Positions 1 to 12,214 of a DNA stretch of 64,000 nt are shown here, piece after piece. The first letter of the stretch is position 1. Each line of letters opens with the position of its first letter. The stretch is from positions 131,755,897 to 131,819,896 of the forward strand of contig CM032452.1 of assembly GCA_019049505.1 (NCBI GenBank). The letters are read 5' to 3'. The position numbers and the translations under genes are program-made. The stretch is from Pachyrhynchus sulphureomaculatus. Its lineage: Eukaryota > Arthropoda > Insecta > Coleoptera > Curculionidae. Under the pieces are notes generated by a model. The model searched no databases. It saw only the letters and a program-made list of their open reading frames with translations, and was not told where the DNA came from.

Positions 1-163
1 TTCCCGCCGATTTTTCTAGAAACTTCGGGCGGCGTGTTTGACGGGAAAATTCGAGACTTCGTTCGCGCCGATATAAATGTTGCGCCTGCAGGAATAGGAG
101 TTAGTCTGAGTTGTAACTTGAAGGCGATACATCGATACAAAGTTTATTAATAAATAGTCCAAA

Positions 164-1788
164 ATGAGTGCGGCGAAGAAAAGTAAAACTTATCATTTTA
201 ATAACGATTAGGAGGAAGAATTTTTCTTTTGTATGGTAAAGGATAAGTGCATTTGTCTCATTTGCCGTGCGTCAGTTGCAATACCTAAGCGTGGGAACTT
301 AGAAAGGCATCATAAAACGGTTCATAAAAACTATGAAAACGATTTTTCGTCACAGCGTGAATTAAGAAAACGAAAAGTACGTGATTTGATAACTTGTTTG
401 AAAAAAGAACAAACCATGTTCACAAGACCAGCCAAACAATCAAAAGCTGCAACGATCGCGTCATTTAAAATATCTCATATATTGGCGAAACACAAGAAAC
501 CATTTGATGATGGATTGGTTGTGAAGGAAGCATTTATTGAAGCGGGTGAGACTTTATTTGGAGATTTTAAAAATAAAACAGAGATTATGTCTGCTATTAG
601 AGAACTTCAGTTATCTCGTCCGACTATCACAAGGCGTGTTGAAGTCATGAGTCAGGGCATGGCAGATAAACTAAAACATGATATCATGGAATGTACATAC
701 TTTTCTTTACAGTTCGACGAATCCACCGATATGACAGACACTGCCCAGCTGTGTATTTTTATTCGAATGGTATTCAATGACATGTCGGCTGAGGAAGAGT
801 TTTTGACAATGATTCCTCTGAAAGGAAAGACCCGTGGTGAAGATATATATGACGTTTTCTTCAATTTTGTAACAAACTACAAGCTACCAATATATAAACT
901 AGTGTGCATTACAACCGATGGAGCACCAGCAATGACTGGAAATAAAAACGGTTTTGTGGCATTGTGTCGAGCTAATGATGATTTCCCTTCATTTTTCTCC
1001 TTCCATTACATTATACATCCACAAGTTTTGTGTTCAAAAGTTCTAAACATGGAGGAGATTATGGACATTGCAATAAAAATTGTGAATTCTATCCGTGCAC
1101 GTAGCTTGCAACGACGGCTCTTTAAATTGCAGTTGGAAGATAGTAAGTCAGCTGAACACACTGATTTAGTTCTTCACACGGACGTCAGGTGATTGAGTCG
1201 CGGAAAATTCCTAGAAAGGTTTCAAGAATTATTGCCCGAAATAACAGCTTTTCTGGACGAAAGAGGTGATGACACTCAGATGCTGAAAAAGGGAAAATGG
1301 CTGACTGATTTGGCATTTTTGACAGACATCACAATTCATTTAAACACCATTAATTTGGAGCTTCAAGGTAAAGGAAAAACTACTATTGAGATGATTAGCG
1401 CAATAAACGCATTCAAAAGTAAATTGCAACTTATGATAGATCAACTGAAAAGAAAGGATCTGAAAAATTTTCCGTCTTTGAAAGCAAGGATTCCTCAGTT
1501 GAATTATGATATTTATGAGGCAGAATTAACAAATATTTTGGGCCAATTCGAAATACGTTTTTATGATTTCAGTAAATTGGCAAATATCGCATCATTTTTG
1601 GGTCAACTTACTTGTGCGAGTCTGCATTTTCTGAAATGAAGATAATTAAGTCAAAATATCGCAATCGACTAACTGACGAACATATGTCATCATGCTTACG
1701 ATTACCACTCGGTAATTACGTACCATCTTATGAAAAGTATGCTGAGGACATGCAGTGCCACGCTTCAACATCCAAAGTCACTCTTTAG
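164..1788 (+). pseudogene. hAT-type transposase pseudogene with N-terminal BED zinc finger (ZBED5/GTF2IRD2-like)
   Basis: This is a broken hAT-superfamily transposase, a cut-and-paste DNA transposase. The reading frame starts at ATG 164. A BED-type finger (CxxC followed by HxxxxH within KCICLIC...RHHKTVH) lies near 240-330. RNase-H-fold landmarks follow: FDESTD at about 715 and TTDGAPAM at about 910. The C-terminal dimerisation-type tail (KYRNRLTDEHMSSCLRL) lies at about 1650-1700. Three lesions are visible. TAG at 209-211 and TGA at 1190-1192 both sit where relatives of this family have tryptophan. A frame shift at about 1613-1618 moves the last 55 codons into another frame, ending at TAG 1786. 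The terminal repeats were not found, and the left end may lie outside the window. The GC-rich 5' flank (1-110) differs from its surroundings. The family call rests on recognising the protein; the lesions are read directly. Confidence 0.85.
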
Positions 1789-2557
1789 TTAAGTTTAGAC
1801 ACTAGAACTCGTTTGTTTTGTAAGAACTAATAAACTCGCAATTTTGAATAATTATGAGTTTTTTCATTGACATTTTAGAGCAGACCTACACTTACCTTGA
1901 CTAAAAAAATGCATATTGTGCGGAAAACTAATATCTATGCCACGATACACCCTACTTAGACGACAATCCTCCATCACACTTACTTGTAGCCTCTCAGAGT
2001 CGATCGATCGTAGTCTAACAATATTGAGGTAGATCGCCAGCAGTTCAAGTTTGAGCACCCTTGTGCTAAAGGCTTAAATAATGATAAGTTGACGATAAGT
2101 TTTGTAAACGAGAATTGTGTGAGTTGGCACCCAAGTATCGATTACAAGTTGACATTTGGTAAATCAAATATTCCATAGTAATTGTTTTGTGACTGCACCC
2201 ATTTGATTCGATTTCCATTTCAAATATTATTTGAATGTTGTTGATTGAGGTGATACAAAAAGGCATTCAGGTGTTCTTTACAATATAACAAATTAGCAAA
2301 GCTGTTGGACACAAATATATACAAAAATTTTGGTTTTTAATTACTATTGGACAAGTTACTTTCTTCAGCTTCCATAACAATATTGATGCCTTCAGGAGAT
2401 CGAGAAGAATTCATGGTTGATTATAAAGTTTGTTGAGAAAATGTTTCTTGAAATATGGAACATATAAACCCACAGATATATTTATATTCGTTTATATTTA
2501 AATATGTGTGATATAATTAAGACTAGTGAGTTCTTAACAATGTACAGTAATTTAAAA
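1789..2557. other. AT-rich non-coding stretch, no gene seen
   Basis: The right flank of the hAT pseudogene presumably includes its 3' terminus, but no terminal inverted repeat partner is visible. The short open frames on the minus strand have no recognisable protein similarity. Confidence 0.6.
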
Positions 2558-3062
2558 TCAAAACGAAGCAGAATATCTACGAACAAACTTACAAACGGAC
2601 AGACGATAAACTAACAATTGGACAATCGAACAACCGAAAAAACGAACAAACGAGCAAACGGATAGACGAACAAAATGGTAAAGGAACAAGCGGACGAATG
2701 GTGAAACCAACAAACGGGTAAACCAACATATAGACAAACGGTCAGACGAGCCAACGGACAAACAATCAAACAAGCCACGGCAAGAATGGTTAAATGAGCA
2801 AACGGTCAAACGAACAATTGGTCAAGCCAGCCAGCGGACAAAGAAAACAGCCAAAGAAGCAAACGATCAAAATAGCAAATAGACAAACAAACAAACGATC
2901 AATTGAGCAAACGGACAAACGAACAAACTGATAAACGGTCACCCAGTGCGTTTTTTCATTTTTCCCTTTTTCCGTTTGCTCATTTGTTAGTTTGTTCATT
3001 TTTTCGTTTGCTCGTTGGTCCGGTTGCATATTATAAAGGAACAAACGAACAAACGTCCGTTG
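2558..3062. repeat. degenerate tetranucleotide-period repeat (CAAA/CGAA/CGGA) with an inverted segment
   Basis: About 500 bp are built from degenerate 4-bp steps such as AACGAACAAACGGACA. The A/C-rich strand is plus from 2565 to about 2945. From about 2945 to 3025 the same motif appears in reverse complement (TTTGTTCATTTTTTCGTTTG). It returns to the original orientation at 3036-3062. It translates into low-complexity frames that should not be taken as genes. Confidence 0.8.
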
Positions 3063-3466
3063 TTCTAACCTAAATAAACGGATAAACCGACTTGCTCGTT
3101 AGGAATTAAATGGTTCTTGCAAAAGTTATGGATTTTACTCTCTATATGATGTCGAATTTACGCTCGACGAATAAAAGTAAATGTTTCAGATGGTGCGAAT
3201 TGTTTGCCCTGTTGATGGAGGGTAAACATAGGCGTAGCGGAATGAAGGTACGATACATTTCTTTGTAACAATATTGGTTCACCTTATGTTACGTTCATGG
3301 AGACGTTTATGTGTAAAAGCAAATTGGTCCGAATAAATGTTTAAAAATAGTCTAAAATGCGCAATTTAAGCAAATCGAAAAGAGGTAATTTACTACAGAT
3401 AAATGTATTTTTAGTATAAATCGTGGTTACGATTTAAGGATTAAGGACGTTTGAGCGTTTATTATA
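3063..3466. other. AT-rich non-coding stretch, nothing recognised
   Basis: I see no open frame, repeat or terminus here apart from the TA target (3465-3466) used by the adjacent ITmD41D element. Confidence 0.5.
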
Positions 3467-4515
3467 AAGGGTGATTCATTTAGAGGTACTTTTTGTGATG
3501 GGGATTTAATTGCAGATTGCGCATGCGTCGTGTCAACTGAAGTGGCATTCCTGTTCAGTAGTGTTTGACAATTCATAATGGAAAGACTTAGCCCGGCACA
3601 GCGTCTACAAATTGTTTAACTTTATTACGAAAATGGGCGTTCTACGAGGAATGTGTATCGGGCGCTTAGAGCAACTTATGGTCCACATAATCGGCCTACC
3701 GAACGCACAATTCGCTCTACCATCAATAAGTTTGAGACCCAATTTTCATTATTGGCTTGCAGAAGATCCACTGTTTTCGAGAAGAATTTTGTTCATCGAT
3801 GCGGCCCATTTTTGGCTTAATGGGTTCGTGAATAAACAAAATGCCCGTATTTGGGGTGATGAACAACCTGAAGAGGTTCAAGAGCTGCCATTAAATCCAG
3901 AAAAAACAACTGTTTGGTGTGGTTTATGGGCCGGTGGAATAATCGGTCCATATTTCTTCAAAACAGAGGCCGGCCGGAATGTTACTGTGAATGGTGACCG
4001 TTATCGCGCCATGATAACAGACTATTTGATGCCAGAAATTGAAGCCCGTGGTCTCGACGAAATTTGGTTCCAACAAGATGGCGCCACTTGCCATACAGCC
4101 CGTGAAACCATGGCTTTACTGCGAGAGCAATTCGGCGAACAGATCATTTCACGCTTTGGACCAGTGAATTGGCCGGCTAGATCATGTGACATCACACCTC
4201 TTGACTTTTTCCTTTGGGGCTACGTAAAGTCCAAAGTCTACATGGATAAGCCAGCTACAATTGAGGCATTGGAGGCCAATATTACTCGAGTCATTGGCCA
4301 AATACCACTCGAAATACTCACATGCGTCATTGAAAATTGGAACTTCAGAATGGACGTTGTTAACCGTAGTCGCGGACAACATTTGAAAGAAATTATCTTT
4401 AAGAAATAATTGTAAAGAATGGTTCTTTTATATGATAATCAAGATTATAAAATAAAATTGTTTTTATTAATTTTTTTTTATTAAAAAAAAAAGTACCTCT
4501 AAATGAATCACCCTT
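3467..4515 (+). mobile_element. Internally deleted ITmD41D (rosa-like) mariner-related element
   Basis: A 1,049-bp DNA transposon has perfect 28-bp terminal inverted repeats (3467-3494 and 4488-4515, beginning AAGGGTGATTCATTTAGAGG). TA dinucleotides flank it at 3465-3466 and 4516-4517, as expected for the IS630/Tc1/mariner superfamily. It carries one transposase frame with an internal deletion. Perfect terminal repeats on a broken element suggest recent mobilisation in trans or recent arrival. Confidence 0.9.
3578..4409 (+). pseudogene. ITmD41D transposase pseudogene (nonsense codon plus internal deletion)
   Basis: Translation from ATG 3578 gives the N-terminal helix-turn-helix region (MERLSPAQRLQIV, then YYENGRSTRNVYRALRATYG). 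It is interrupted by TAA at 3617-3619, where relatives have glutamine. After about 3750 the frame changes and the text jumps directly to the catalytic domain (AEDPLFSRRILFIDAAHFWLNG). This implies loss of roughly 60-70 codons between the DNA-binding and catalytic parts. The catalytic domain itself is complete to the stop at 4407-4409. It keeps aspartates in LFIDAAHF, WFQQDGATCH and ITPLDFFLWG. I count 41 residues between the second and third, the spacing that names the ITmD41D (rosa) clade. DEAHF, usual at the first aspartate, is DAAHF here. Confidence 0.85.
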
Positions 4516-5814
4516 TACCAAAGGCGACCCAAACTGGAGAGTAAAAAAATTCCCTTGAATCAATTTTTAGAAATTTTTGACCATGTATATTTTTTTATTT
4601 AGAATAACAATAATATTGTTTTCTATCGATAATAATTTTATTACAGGAGTGATTTTCTCAGCACTTTGACTAAAGGAGGAAATGGATGAAAAGCTATTAA
4701 TGAGAGAATGTTCAATCTTTACGGCAGTGACGGCCCATCTTATTTTCAAGTAAAATTTTGGACTAAACAGTTTTGATGGGGCTGAGACTCAACAATTCAA
4801 AATGACGAACTGTTGCTGAGAATTTGTTGCTGTTACATATGGGCCAGTGAAGTTCCCAGTGCTTGGTAAAAACGTGAGAGTATCTGAAACTATATGCTTT
4901 GAGATTGGGCAGGAACATTTAGGAATCAAAAAAGTTCATACATCTGAAGAAAATTCTCAGGTACCAAAAATCCATTGAGTTCAAAACTGCCATAGCATCG
5001 TTATTTTGAAGCTGAGCTATTAAATATTGAGAAACAATATTTAAGATGCTTATTTTATTAATATAATTTAATAACTCTTTGATCCCAAACGGGACAAGGT
5101 CCCTTATGCTATAAAACAGGATGTGTGTCAAAACGTATTTTCATAATGCTTGATTAGACAAAAAAACTTGACGTATTACAAAAACTAAAATATTTACATT
5201 AAAATCTAAGAAATAAATCGAGACAAAATAGTATGGTATAAATCAACATTTAGATTAATTATAAGGAAGATGAAATAGACTTTTGGTTTACATTAAGTTC
5301 GCTGGTCATATATTTTTCATCTTACGCAATTTAACATACTTTCGCCTGTCATAAAAATACAAATTTTCATGTAAATATTAACACTTGGTCTGGATTTATA
5401 TTTTATTCATTTTCTATAACAATAACATGTTTAAAATAACAGAGTGTTAAATTTTATGCTATTTATCTTTTTGGAAAATATACTTCATATACAATGTTTT
5501 AAATTCCGTGAGTACACATCATTTTCCAAAATTAATTCAAATTTTGTAACTCCCAGGTACATCTGCCAAAGTATCTGATTTAGCCACCTTGAACCAAACA
5601 GAGGTGGCCAAACCACCTAAATTTTTTCTAATTCGATCTATTTATGAGTATTTCTGTCATCTTCATTGCAATTCTTATTTCTTCATTTCGTATATAGTAG
5701 TACCATTTCTAATTTATTTCAATATTTATTATTAATGAATTTTTATTCCACCAAACCTATTCATTTGTATCAACAATGCTTTCCAAACAACTAAAATTGA
5801 TCTGCGAGTATATA
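4516..5814. other. AT-rich non-coding stretch, nothing recognised
   Basis: This stretch is about 1.3 kb. The only open frames are short and without recognisable motifs (60-70 codons, minus strand). No terminal repeats or tandem structure were noticed. Confidence 0.5.
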
Positions 5815-5816
5815 TA

Positions 5817-7096
5817 CGAGCCTGGTTTGAAAAGTCCGTGCAAAAATAAAAACTACTTATGTGTTTGGGGTAAACCTTTTTTCTTTTTCGACATAGTCTC
5901 CTTTTAGGCTTATACACTTCGTCCAACGATGTTCTAGTTTGTTGATCTCTTCCGAATAATAGGATTTGTCCAAGTCTGCAAAATATCCATTAATGTCTGC
6001 AATCACCTCCTCGTTTGAATAAAATCTTTGTCCCGCCAGCCATTTCTTCAAATTGGGGAACAAATAGTAGTCCGAGGGAGCCAAGTCTGGAGAATAGGGG
6101 GATGTGAAACGAGTTGGATCCTATTTCCATTAATTTTGCGACCACAACTGCTGAGGTGTGTGCTGGTGCGTTGTCGTGATGGAAAAGGACTTTCTTGTGG
6201 GCCAATCGCGGGCGTTTTTCTTGCAGCTCGGTTTTCAAACGGTCCAATAACGATGAATAATATTCACCTGTAATAGTTTTACCCTTTTCCAGATAGTCAA
6301 TGAGGATTATCCCTTGCGAATCCCAAAAGACAGTCGCCATAACCTTTCCGGCCGAAGAAACGGTCTTCGCCTTTTTTGGTGCAGATTCCCCCTTGGTAAC
6401 CCATTGTATAGTTTGTTGTTTGGTCTCAGGAGTATAGTAATGTATCCATGTTTCATCCACAGTGATGAAACGACGCTTAAAGTCCTCCGGATTCTTCTGG
6501 AACAGCTGCCAACCATCCTTGCAACACTTCACACGATTCCGTTTTTGGTCAAGCGTGAGCAATCGCGGCACCCATCTTGCGGATAGCTTTCTCATGTCCA
6601 AATGTTTATGCAAAATATTATGTACCCGTTCAGTCGAGATGCCCACAGCACTAGCAATCTCACGCACCTTAACTCTTCTGTCATCCATCACCATATCATG
6701 GATTTGATCAATGATTTCTGGAGTTGTAACCTCCACAGGCCGTCCAGAACGTTCAGCGTCACTTGTGCCCATATGGCAATTTTGAAACCACTTATAAACT
6801 GTTCTAATCGAAGGTGCAGAGTCACCATAATGTTTATCAAGCTTCTCTTTAGTCTCCTGAGGCGTTTTGCCTTTCGTAAAGTAATGTTTAATCACCACAC
6901 GAAATTCTTTTTCGTCCATTTCTTGAAAATCACTCGACTTCCTTGATTCACACGAATGCCAAACACAAAGAAATAGACCAATATGGCTGAAACTTGGTGT
7001 GCGTTGATTCAAGAGATGCTACTAACTAAACATGACCTCGATACGCACCGGTGGTGCCATCTCTCGGACTTTGCACGGACTTTTCAAACCAGCCTC

Positions 7097-7097
<1 letters not shown>
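5817..7097 (-). mobile_element. mariner element, copy A (degenerate)
   Basis: This 1,281-bp mariner belongs to a family present in five copies here (A-E). The terminal inverted repeats begin CGAGGCTGGTTTGAAAAGTC at both ends, flanked by TA at 5815-5816 and 7098-7099. The right-hand TA is the first unit of a (TA)n tract. The transposase reads on the minus strand and is frameshifted. Confidence 0.95.
5881..6919 (-). pseudogene. mariner transposase pseudogene, copy A
   Basis: This is a DD34D mariner transposase related to the intact copy at 45,112-46,161. It starts at the conserved MDEKEFRVV methionine (6919, reading leftward). Three changes separate it from the intact copy. A 9-nt in-frame deletion removes FRTG-region residues at about 6778. 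A 1-nt deletion at about 6117-6119 throws the frame just after MEIG, before the third catalytic aspartate. The normal stop (TAA) at 5881-5883 has become GAA, so the downstream frame runs on. The first two catalytic aspartates (TVDETW, HHDNAPAHT) lie before the frameshift. The third (APSDYYLF) survives in the alternative frame. Confidence 0.92.

Positions 7098-7180
<83 letters not shown>
7098..7180. repeat. (TA)n microsatellite at the right end of mariner copy A
   Basis: About 83 bp of uninterrupted TA begin exactly at the TA target-site duplication of mariner copy A. Confidence 0.97.
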
Positions 7181-7182
<2 letters not shown>

Positions 7183-7789
7183 ATATCTTATGTGACGTTC
7201 ATATTTCTGAGTTTACTGCTAGATCTTCGTACTTTTGCTCACTAACTTGAACACCTCTTTTTTCGAATTCTACCTTATTACTTGTATTGAAAATATTTCC
7301 AAATAAATGTTTATATAATAACTCCAAATAACAAGAAATTGTTCTTCTTTCAGCTCTGATATTTTAATCTTTATAGACCACAAGCTACGATTTTGAACAA
7401 AATATCCAAGAGTCTGTTAATCGTAACTTTTAATCAGATTACGCAAAGAAAATTTTCTTCATTTTTTTCTTATTTCCAATGAAGTTTTATTTTATCTCAT
7501 TCCATCTAAAACATTCCACTGTCACTGTTAGTACTATTTTTCTAACAAACAGGTCAAGAATAAAAACGAACGTTTTCTTTCCAACTACTTTAATTAAAGC
7601 AGCTTTAAATCGAAAAAAAAGAGGAAATAAATTGCATCAAGTAAAAGGAAAACTTTTTAGAGTAAAACCAGATTTAAACCTACGAATTTTTTAGTCTACA
7701 CATTTAATTGAAGAAACCATAAATCCTGTTTTAGACTTATTTTATAAGGTTTAGCTTAGTTTTTGAATTTTATCATATTTCACAAAATA

Positions 7790-7905
7790 TTCGGGTTTTT
7801 AATTTGGCTAGGTCTATCTGTTGTTCTGTCACGATAACTCCTAAACGAAATGAGATATCAATTTTAAATATACAGTGCATGGTAGAAAAGGAACCCATAT
7901 TTTTG
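7790..7905 (+). repeat. dispersed repeat Q, fragment
   Basis: It carries the phrase ACGATAACTCCTAAACGAAA followed by GAGATATCAATTTTAAAT. Similar phrases occur at 8,085-8,140, 38,905-38,990 (reverse), 53,860-53,905 and 62,140-62,190. This marks a diverged interspersed family. No termini can be defined. Confidence 0.5.
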
Positions 7906-8029
7906 GTCCAATATTATTAATAGAAGACAGTGAAAAGGGTCGAAGTTTGCGGAAGTATTGCTAGGTAAATAATTTTCGCAAATTTTACTTATGAAAAAAA
8001 AATGTCATTATATTACAGAGTATCTAGAG

Positions 8030-8145
8030 CACAAAAAACATCGAGTCCCATTTTCCTCAGTTCCTATCAGTTTGAACGGAGGATTGGCATGATAACTCTG
8101 GAATAAAATAAGATATTGATTTCAAATTTGGAATACATAAAATAT
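8030..8145 (+). repeat. dispersed repeat Q, second fragment
   Basis: It resembles the Q phrase: ...ATGATAACTCTGGAATAAAA followed by TAAGATATTGATTTCAAATTT. It is more diverged than the copy at 62,140. The pair at 7.8 and 8.1 kb may be an old tandem duplication. Confidence 0.4.
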
Positions 8146-9118
8146 TTGAGGTAGGAAAAGCATACATAGAGATATCACTTCAATATAAAGAAACGAAAAG
8201 GTCGAGGTGATAAATCTTGCACAATTTTAATGGTATGGTAATGGAGTTAAACATATAATGGATTTAAGGGGAAGGGTAGAGAGTTAGAGGGGTTGTTCAT
8301 ATTATTTTTCATTGTCTTCATTCTTAACAGAAATAGTATGTATACTGTGATATGTTTTAAAAGAATGAGCTAAAATAGCCGAGTGACTTTTTCTTGTTCA
8401 AAAAACAAACTAATTTGGGCGTAAATATCTTTACTTAAAGATATAAAGAATTGATAGGGTGAGGCGGAAGTAGCAGTTCACAATATATGTATTATTTACA
8501 TGCCCTTTTCATAGTTCTTGGAGCGGAGTAGTCTCAAGATCATGTTATTCGTTCGTATTTCCAAGTAATACTTATTTTATAGCTTGTCTCTGATCCGGCA
8601 GTAGCGGGTAGATATCTTTCTGCTACTGTAACAACATTCTAAGTTATTTTAAAAAGAATTATGTAGTCTCTATTTAAGACAAAAAAACATTCCTTACCTC
8701 CCCTTAGAGTTGTTCTTAACAAAACATCAACAAGCAGAGTGATCACTATTTTAAACACTTACTTTTTTAAATAACAAGAAATCATTCACTATTGAAAACA
8801 CTATTTTCAAGTCAATACGACCTCGACAAGTGAATGATAAGTATTTAAAAAAAAACTGATACGATATTAATAGAAAGTATTCTGAATCAGTGATTTACTT
8901 GGATGAAAGAATAAATGTATATGTAAATATAAAATGATTGATATGATTATAGAAAATAAAAATTTTATTTTGTGCGTTGTTGTAGGAGGTTTTCCTCAAT
9001 TTTATGACAAGGTTTACTTTTATATTTTGGACCGTTTTATTTTTAATTTCAAAATTAATGAAGCTTTTATATTAATTGAGATATAAAGTGCTCCCCTACT
9101 ACTTCACGAAAGAGTAAT

Positions 9119-9123
<5 letters not shown>

Positions 9124-9208
<85 letters not shown>
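9124..9208. repeat. (TA)n microsatellite at the left end of mariner copy B
   Basis: About 85 bp of TA end at the TA target (9207-9208) of mariner copy B. Confidence 0.97.
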
Positions 9209-9209
<1 letters not shown>

Positions 9210-10465
9210 GAGGCTGGTTTGAAAAGTCCGTGCAAAGTCCGAGAGATGGCACCACCGGCGCGTATCGAGGTCATGTTTAGTTAGTAGCATCTCTTGAATA
9301 AACGCACACCAAGTTTCAGCCATATTGGTCTATTTCTTTGTGTTTGGCATTCGTGGACGAAAAAGAATTTCGTGTGGTGATTAAACATTACTTTATGAAA
9401 GGCAAAACGCCTCAGGAGACTAAAGAGAAGCTTGATAAACATTATGGTGACTCTGCACCTTCGATTAGAACAGTTTATAAGTGGTTTCAAAATTTTCGGA
9501 CTGGCCATATGGGCACAAGTGACGCTGAACGTTCTGGACGGCCTGTGGAGGTTACGACTCCAGAAATCATTGATCAAATCCATGATATGGTGATGGATGA
9601 CAGAAGAGTTAAGGTGCGTGAGATTGCTAGTGCTGTGGGCATCTCGAATGAACGGGTACATAATATTTTGCATAAACATTTGGACATGAGAAAACTATCC
9701 GCAAGATGGGTGCCGCGATTGCTCACGCTTGACCAAAAACGGAATCGTGTGAAGTGTTGCAAGGATGGTTTGCAGCTGTTCCAGAAGAATCCGGAGGACT
9801 TTAAGCGTCGTTTCGTCACTGTGGATGAAACATGAATACATTACTATACTCCTGAGACCAAACAACAATCTAAACACTGGATTACCAAGGGGGAATCTAC
9901 ACCAAAAAAGGCGAAGACCGTTCCTTCGGCCGGAAGGGTTATGGCGACTGTCTTTTGGGATTCGCAAGGGATAATCCTCATCGACTATCTGGAAAAGGGT
10001 AAAACTATTACAGGTGAATATTATTCATCGTTATTGGACCGTTTGAAAACCGAGCTGCAAGAAAAACGCCCGCGATTGGCCCACAAGAAAGTCCTTTTCC
10101 ATCACGACAACGCACCAGCACACACCTCAGCAGTTGTGGTCGCAAAATTAATGGAAATAGGATTCCAACTCGTTTCACATCCCCCTATTCTCCAGACTTG
10201 GCTCCCTCGGACTACTATTTGTTCCCCAATTTGAAGAAATGGCTGGCGGGACAAAGATTTTATTCAAACGAGGAGGTGATTGCAGACACTAATGGATATT
10301 TTGCAGACTTGGACAAATCCTATTATTCGGAAGGGATCAACAAACTAGAACATCGTTTAGTCGAAGTGTATAAGCCTAAAAGGAGACTATGTCGAAAAAT
10401 AAAAAAGGTTTACCCCAAACACATAAGTAGTTTTTATTTTTGCATGGACTTTTCAAACCAGCCTC

Positions 10466-10466
<1 letters not shown>
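9209..10466 (+). mobile_element. mariner element, copy B, bracketed by (TA)n tracts
   Basis: A 1,258-bp copy has CGAGGCTGG... inverted termini at 9209 and 10466. It lies between a (TA)n tract ending at 9208 and another beginning at 10467. Insertion into a pre-existing TA microsatellite explains both flanks. The right terminal repeat has one change (GCATGGAC for GCACGGAC). Confidence 0.95.
9353..10402 (+). pseudogene. mariner transposase pseudogene, copy B
   Basis: A deletion of about 35 bp upstream removes the usual start, so MDEKEF reads VDEKEF from GTG 9353. TGA at 9833-9835 replaces the tryptophan of the first catalytic motif (VDET-W). A 1-nt deletion in the C-run at about 10,183 breaks PPYSPDLAPS. 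An insertion at about 10,356 disrupts the C terminus before the original stop at 10,400. The second catalytic motif (HHDNAPAHT) and third (APSDYYLF) are still legible in different frames. This copy cannot encode a transposase. Confidence 0.92.
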
Positions 10467-11448
<982 letters not shown>

Positions 11449-12214
11449 TAAATTAATAAATAAGTATACCGACCTGCGATTAGACCATTTAGAGTTATAT
11501 AGGAAAACTCGTAGAGCTTAAAAATTATTTTTCTTACATAACCACCGTCTACACGAATACACTTACAGTTCAGCATTACTCAAGTTTTTCGTTTGATTCA
11601 AAAAAGGACTTTTGTATACGTCCCAAGAAATAATGCTACCAAATCATCCTAAAATCTTTCTTTAGATGTGTGAACAAAAAGAAGTCGCAAAATGTAGTAA
11701 CACAGCTTTCAGTAATAGCCTGCATTGGAAAGTTATAAATATGAATGTTCTCTAATAACTTATTTTAGGTTTTGGATCATTTTTTCAGAAATTTTTCCAT
11801 TAATGTTAATCTTTTTTCGATATATTCGATATATTTCACAGTCACAAGGGAAACGGTCGTCTTGAACTCTCCTCTTGTGAGATGGAGAGTCCTTGAATCA
11901 ATTGCATTGACTCTTAATAGAACACCTAAGTCTCTTCGGCGCTGACAATTTACAAAAGATAAGTTATCGTTCTCTAAACCGGTTAAATATTTATAATAAA
12001 TTTTTTTCGTCACCACTTTCTACTCTGATGTAAGGAGTTTGGAGATTATAGTGCAGAAACTTTTATCGTCCCTAAATCTTTGTTCTCAATATTGAAAGCA
12101 GTAGCACCAGATATGTAGCTATCACTAAAGAACGACAAGTGTAACAAAACGTCGCAGCAAAACTGCAAATTGTTGTAATTTGCCTCACAAAGTTTTTCAG
12201 ATATGTCGCTCATA
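11449..12214. other. non-coding stretch, nothing recognised
   Basis: I find no motif-bearing frame or terminal repeats. The 79-codon minus frame at 11,777-12,016 is not recognisable. TA at 12,213-12,214 is the target of mariner copy C. Confidence 0.5.

Larger units (their letters stand above)
7181..9123. other. AT-rich non-coding stretch with two diverged dispersed-repeat (Q) fragments
   Basis: There is no gene-like frame. The only 71-codon frame (7479-7694) is A/T-driven and lacks motifs. Fragments of the dispersed family I call Q occur at about 7,790-7,905 and 8,030-8,145. The rest shows nothing I recognise. Confidence 0.5.
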
